A stretch of DNA of 64,000 nucleotides from Streptomyces sp. TLI_171 (GTDB lineage Bacteria > Actinomycetota > Actinomycetes > Streptomycetales > Streptomycetaceae). Every line of letters starts with the position of its first letter. The first letter of the stretch is position 1. The notes under the pieces are model-generated. The model saw only the letters and a list, made by a program, of their open reading frames with translations. It made no database searches and was not told the origin of the DNA. Of the stretch, positions 63,373 through 64,000 are shown in pieces. The position numbers and the translations under genes are program-made. The stretch lies in contig NZ_RAPS01000001.1 in the NCBI RefSeq assembly GCF_003610255.1, positions 3,038,001 through 3,102,000 of the forward strand, in the 5' to 3' direction.

Positions 63373-63999
63373 TCAGTCCTGGCCGGGCCGCCGGTACGCG
63401 GCGTGCGGGTCCCCGCCCTCGGCCTTGACGGCGACCGGTGCCGGCTCGTCGACCACCAGCTCGATCAGCCCGTGCGGCTCGCCGGCGGCCTGCTCCGGCA
63501 GCTCGGCGCGCAGCCCGGCGTCGGGGCGCGGCGGCGCCAGCGGCACCGGCGTGCGGCGCACCGCGTCGAGCACGGCGGGCACCACCAGGGCGCCGAACAC
63601 CGCCCAGGCGGCGGAGGCGATCAGCACCGACGGCAGCGACCAGCCGAGCTGGTCGGTGCTCCGGTCGACGCCGCCCTTGACGGTGGTGTGGGCGTCGACC
63701 CACATCGAGGTGCCGAGCACCAGCGCGCCGGTGAGCACCGCGTACAGGCCGGCCAGCCGGGCCCGGTCGAGCTGGGTGAGCCGGCCGCGGTGCGCGGACC
63801 AGCCGAGCGCCAGCGCCGCGGCCAGCACCGGGACGACCGCCAGCCACCAGGCGGCGCTGTGGTCGCCCAGGTCGAACAGCGACATCGAGGACCGGTGGAG
63901 CGCCTTGCCGCCGACCGAGGTCGCACCGCTGCCGATGCCGTACACCAGCAGGCCGCTGTTGGTCACCAGCCCCATCGGGTCGCCGTCCGGGAACGCCTC
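63373..63999 (-). CDS. C-terminal part of a membrane protein, cut by the window edge
   Basis: At least 208 codons, open to the right edge. The ATG at 63975 is probably internal, since the frame upstream (EAFPDGDP) stays open and no ribosome site precedes it. The visible part has about four helices (WWLAVVPVLAAALALGW, RLAGLYAVLTGALVLGTSMW, SVLIASAAWAVFGALVVPAV) and an acidic Pro-rich cytoplasmic tail. It might belong to the Streptomyces 'streptophobe' membrane proteins, but that is a guess. A hairpin follows the stop. Confidence 0.7.
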   Translation of the reverse strand, partial: EAFPDGDPMGLVTNSGLLVYGIGSGATSVGGKALHRSSMSLFDLGDHSAAWWLAVVPVLAAALALGWSAHRGRLTQLDRARLAGLYAVLTGALVLGTSMWVDAHTTVKGGVDRSTDQLGWSLPSVLIASAAWAVFGALVVPAVLDAVRRTPVPLAPPRPDAGLRAELPEQAAGEPHGLIELVVDEPAPVAVKAEGGDPHAAYRRPGQD

Positions 64000-64000
64000 C

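Overview
The window is chromosomal DNA of a very GC-rich actinomycete, almost certainly Streptomycetaceae (Streptomyces or Kitasatospora). The signs are heavy G/C third-codon use, frequent GTG starts, tight ATGA/GTGA overlaps, and a gene order resembling the region of Streptomyces chromosomes that carries sdhCDAB, trpS, mdh, folD, purHN, sucCD, pcrA and guaA. I see no rRNA, tRNA, CRISPR array, insertion sequence or phage gene. About 57 genes lie here, most of them core.

Layout. 1-4520: tail of an unknown gene, a lipoprotein and the succinate dehydrogenase operon sdhCDAB. 4542-9397: membrane and secreted proteins and a D,D-carboxypeptidase. 9416-18192: cell-surface polymer genes (methyltransferase, YihY, two GT2-type proteins, one fused to a TagF-like domain, and a Stealth phosphotransferase). 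18302-27906: housekeeping genes (LigT-like protein, trpS, CNNM/CBS protein, mdh, DUF3017, folD, small membrane proteins, purH, purN). 28260-35195: a small membrane protein, a two-component system divergent from an ABC exporter, a DUF6350/PerM-like protein, and an unusual LuxR-HTH/sigma-like/membrane protein. 35485-37566: sucCD.

37903-46921 holds the most interesting locus. A leftward operon (MoxR-type AAA ATPase, DUF5682, VWA protein) faces a rightward one (SWIM zinc-finger protein, 47-aa Arg-rich peptide, DUF5691), with a MerR regulator and a membrane protein between them. Both operons start with a sequence matching the RecA-NDp/PafBC DNA-damage promoter motif (TTGTCRGTG-N8-TANNNT) of actinobacteria, and so does the nearby helicase gene pcrA. 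This points to a DNA-damage-induced chaperone/MIDAS system whose function I do not know to be established. The SWIM gene has an in-frame TAG at codon 32 where TGG (Trp) would be expected, so it is broken, recoded or misread.

46986-64000: an icmB-like B12 subunit, pcrA, a set of GT-C glycosyltransferases with an acyltransferase (50287-55768, slightly less GC-rich by eye), a PspC-domain histidine kinase/response regulator divergent from a PspC/LiaF-like protein, a DoxX-Rieske fusion, guaA, an uncertain small ORF and a membrane protein cut by the window edge. Converging genes are often separated by very strong symmetric hairpins. Candidate operators lie upstream of sucCD (Crp-like), mdh (18-bp palindrome), the two-component/ABC pair (22-bp palindrome), the PspC pair (TCAGGG repeats) and the MerR pair (19-bp-spacer promoter).
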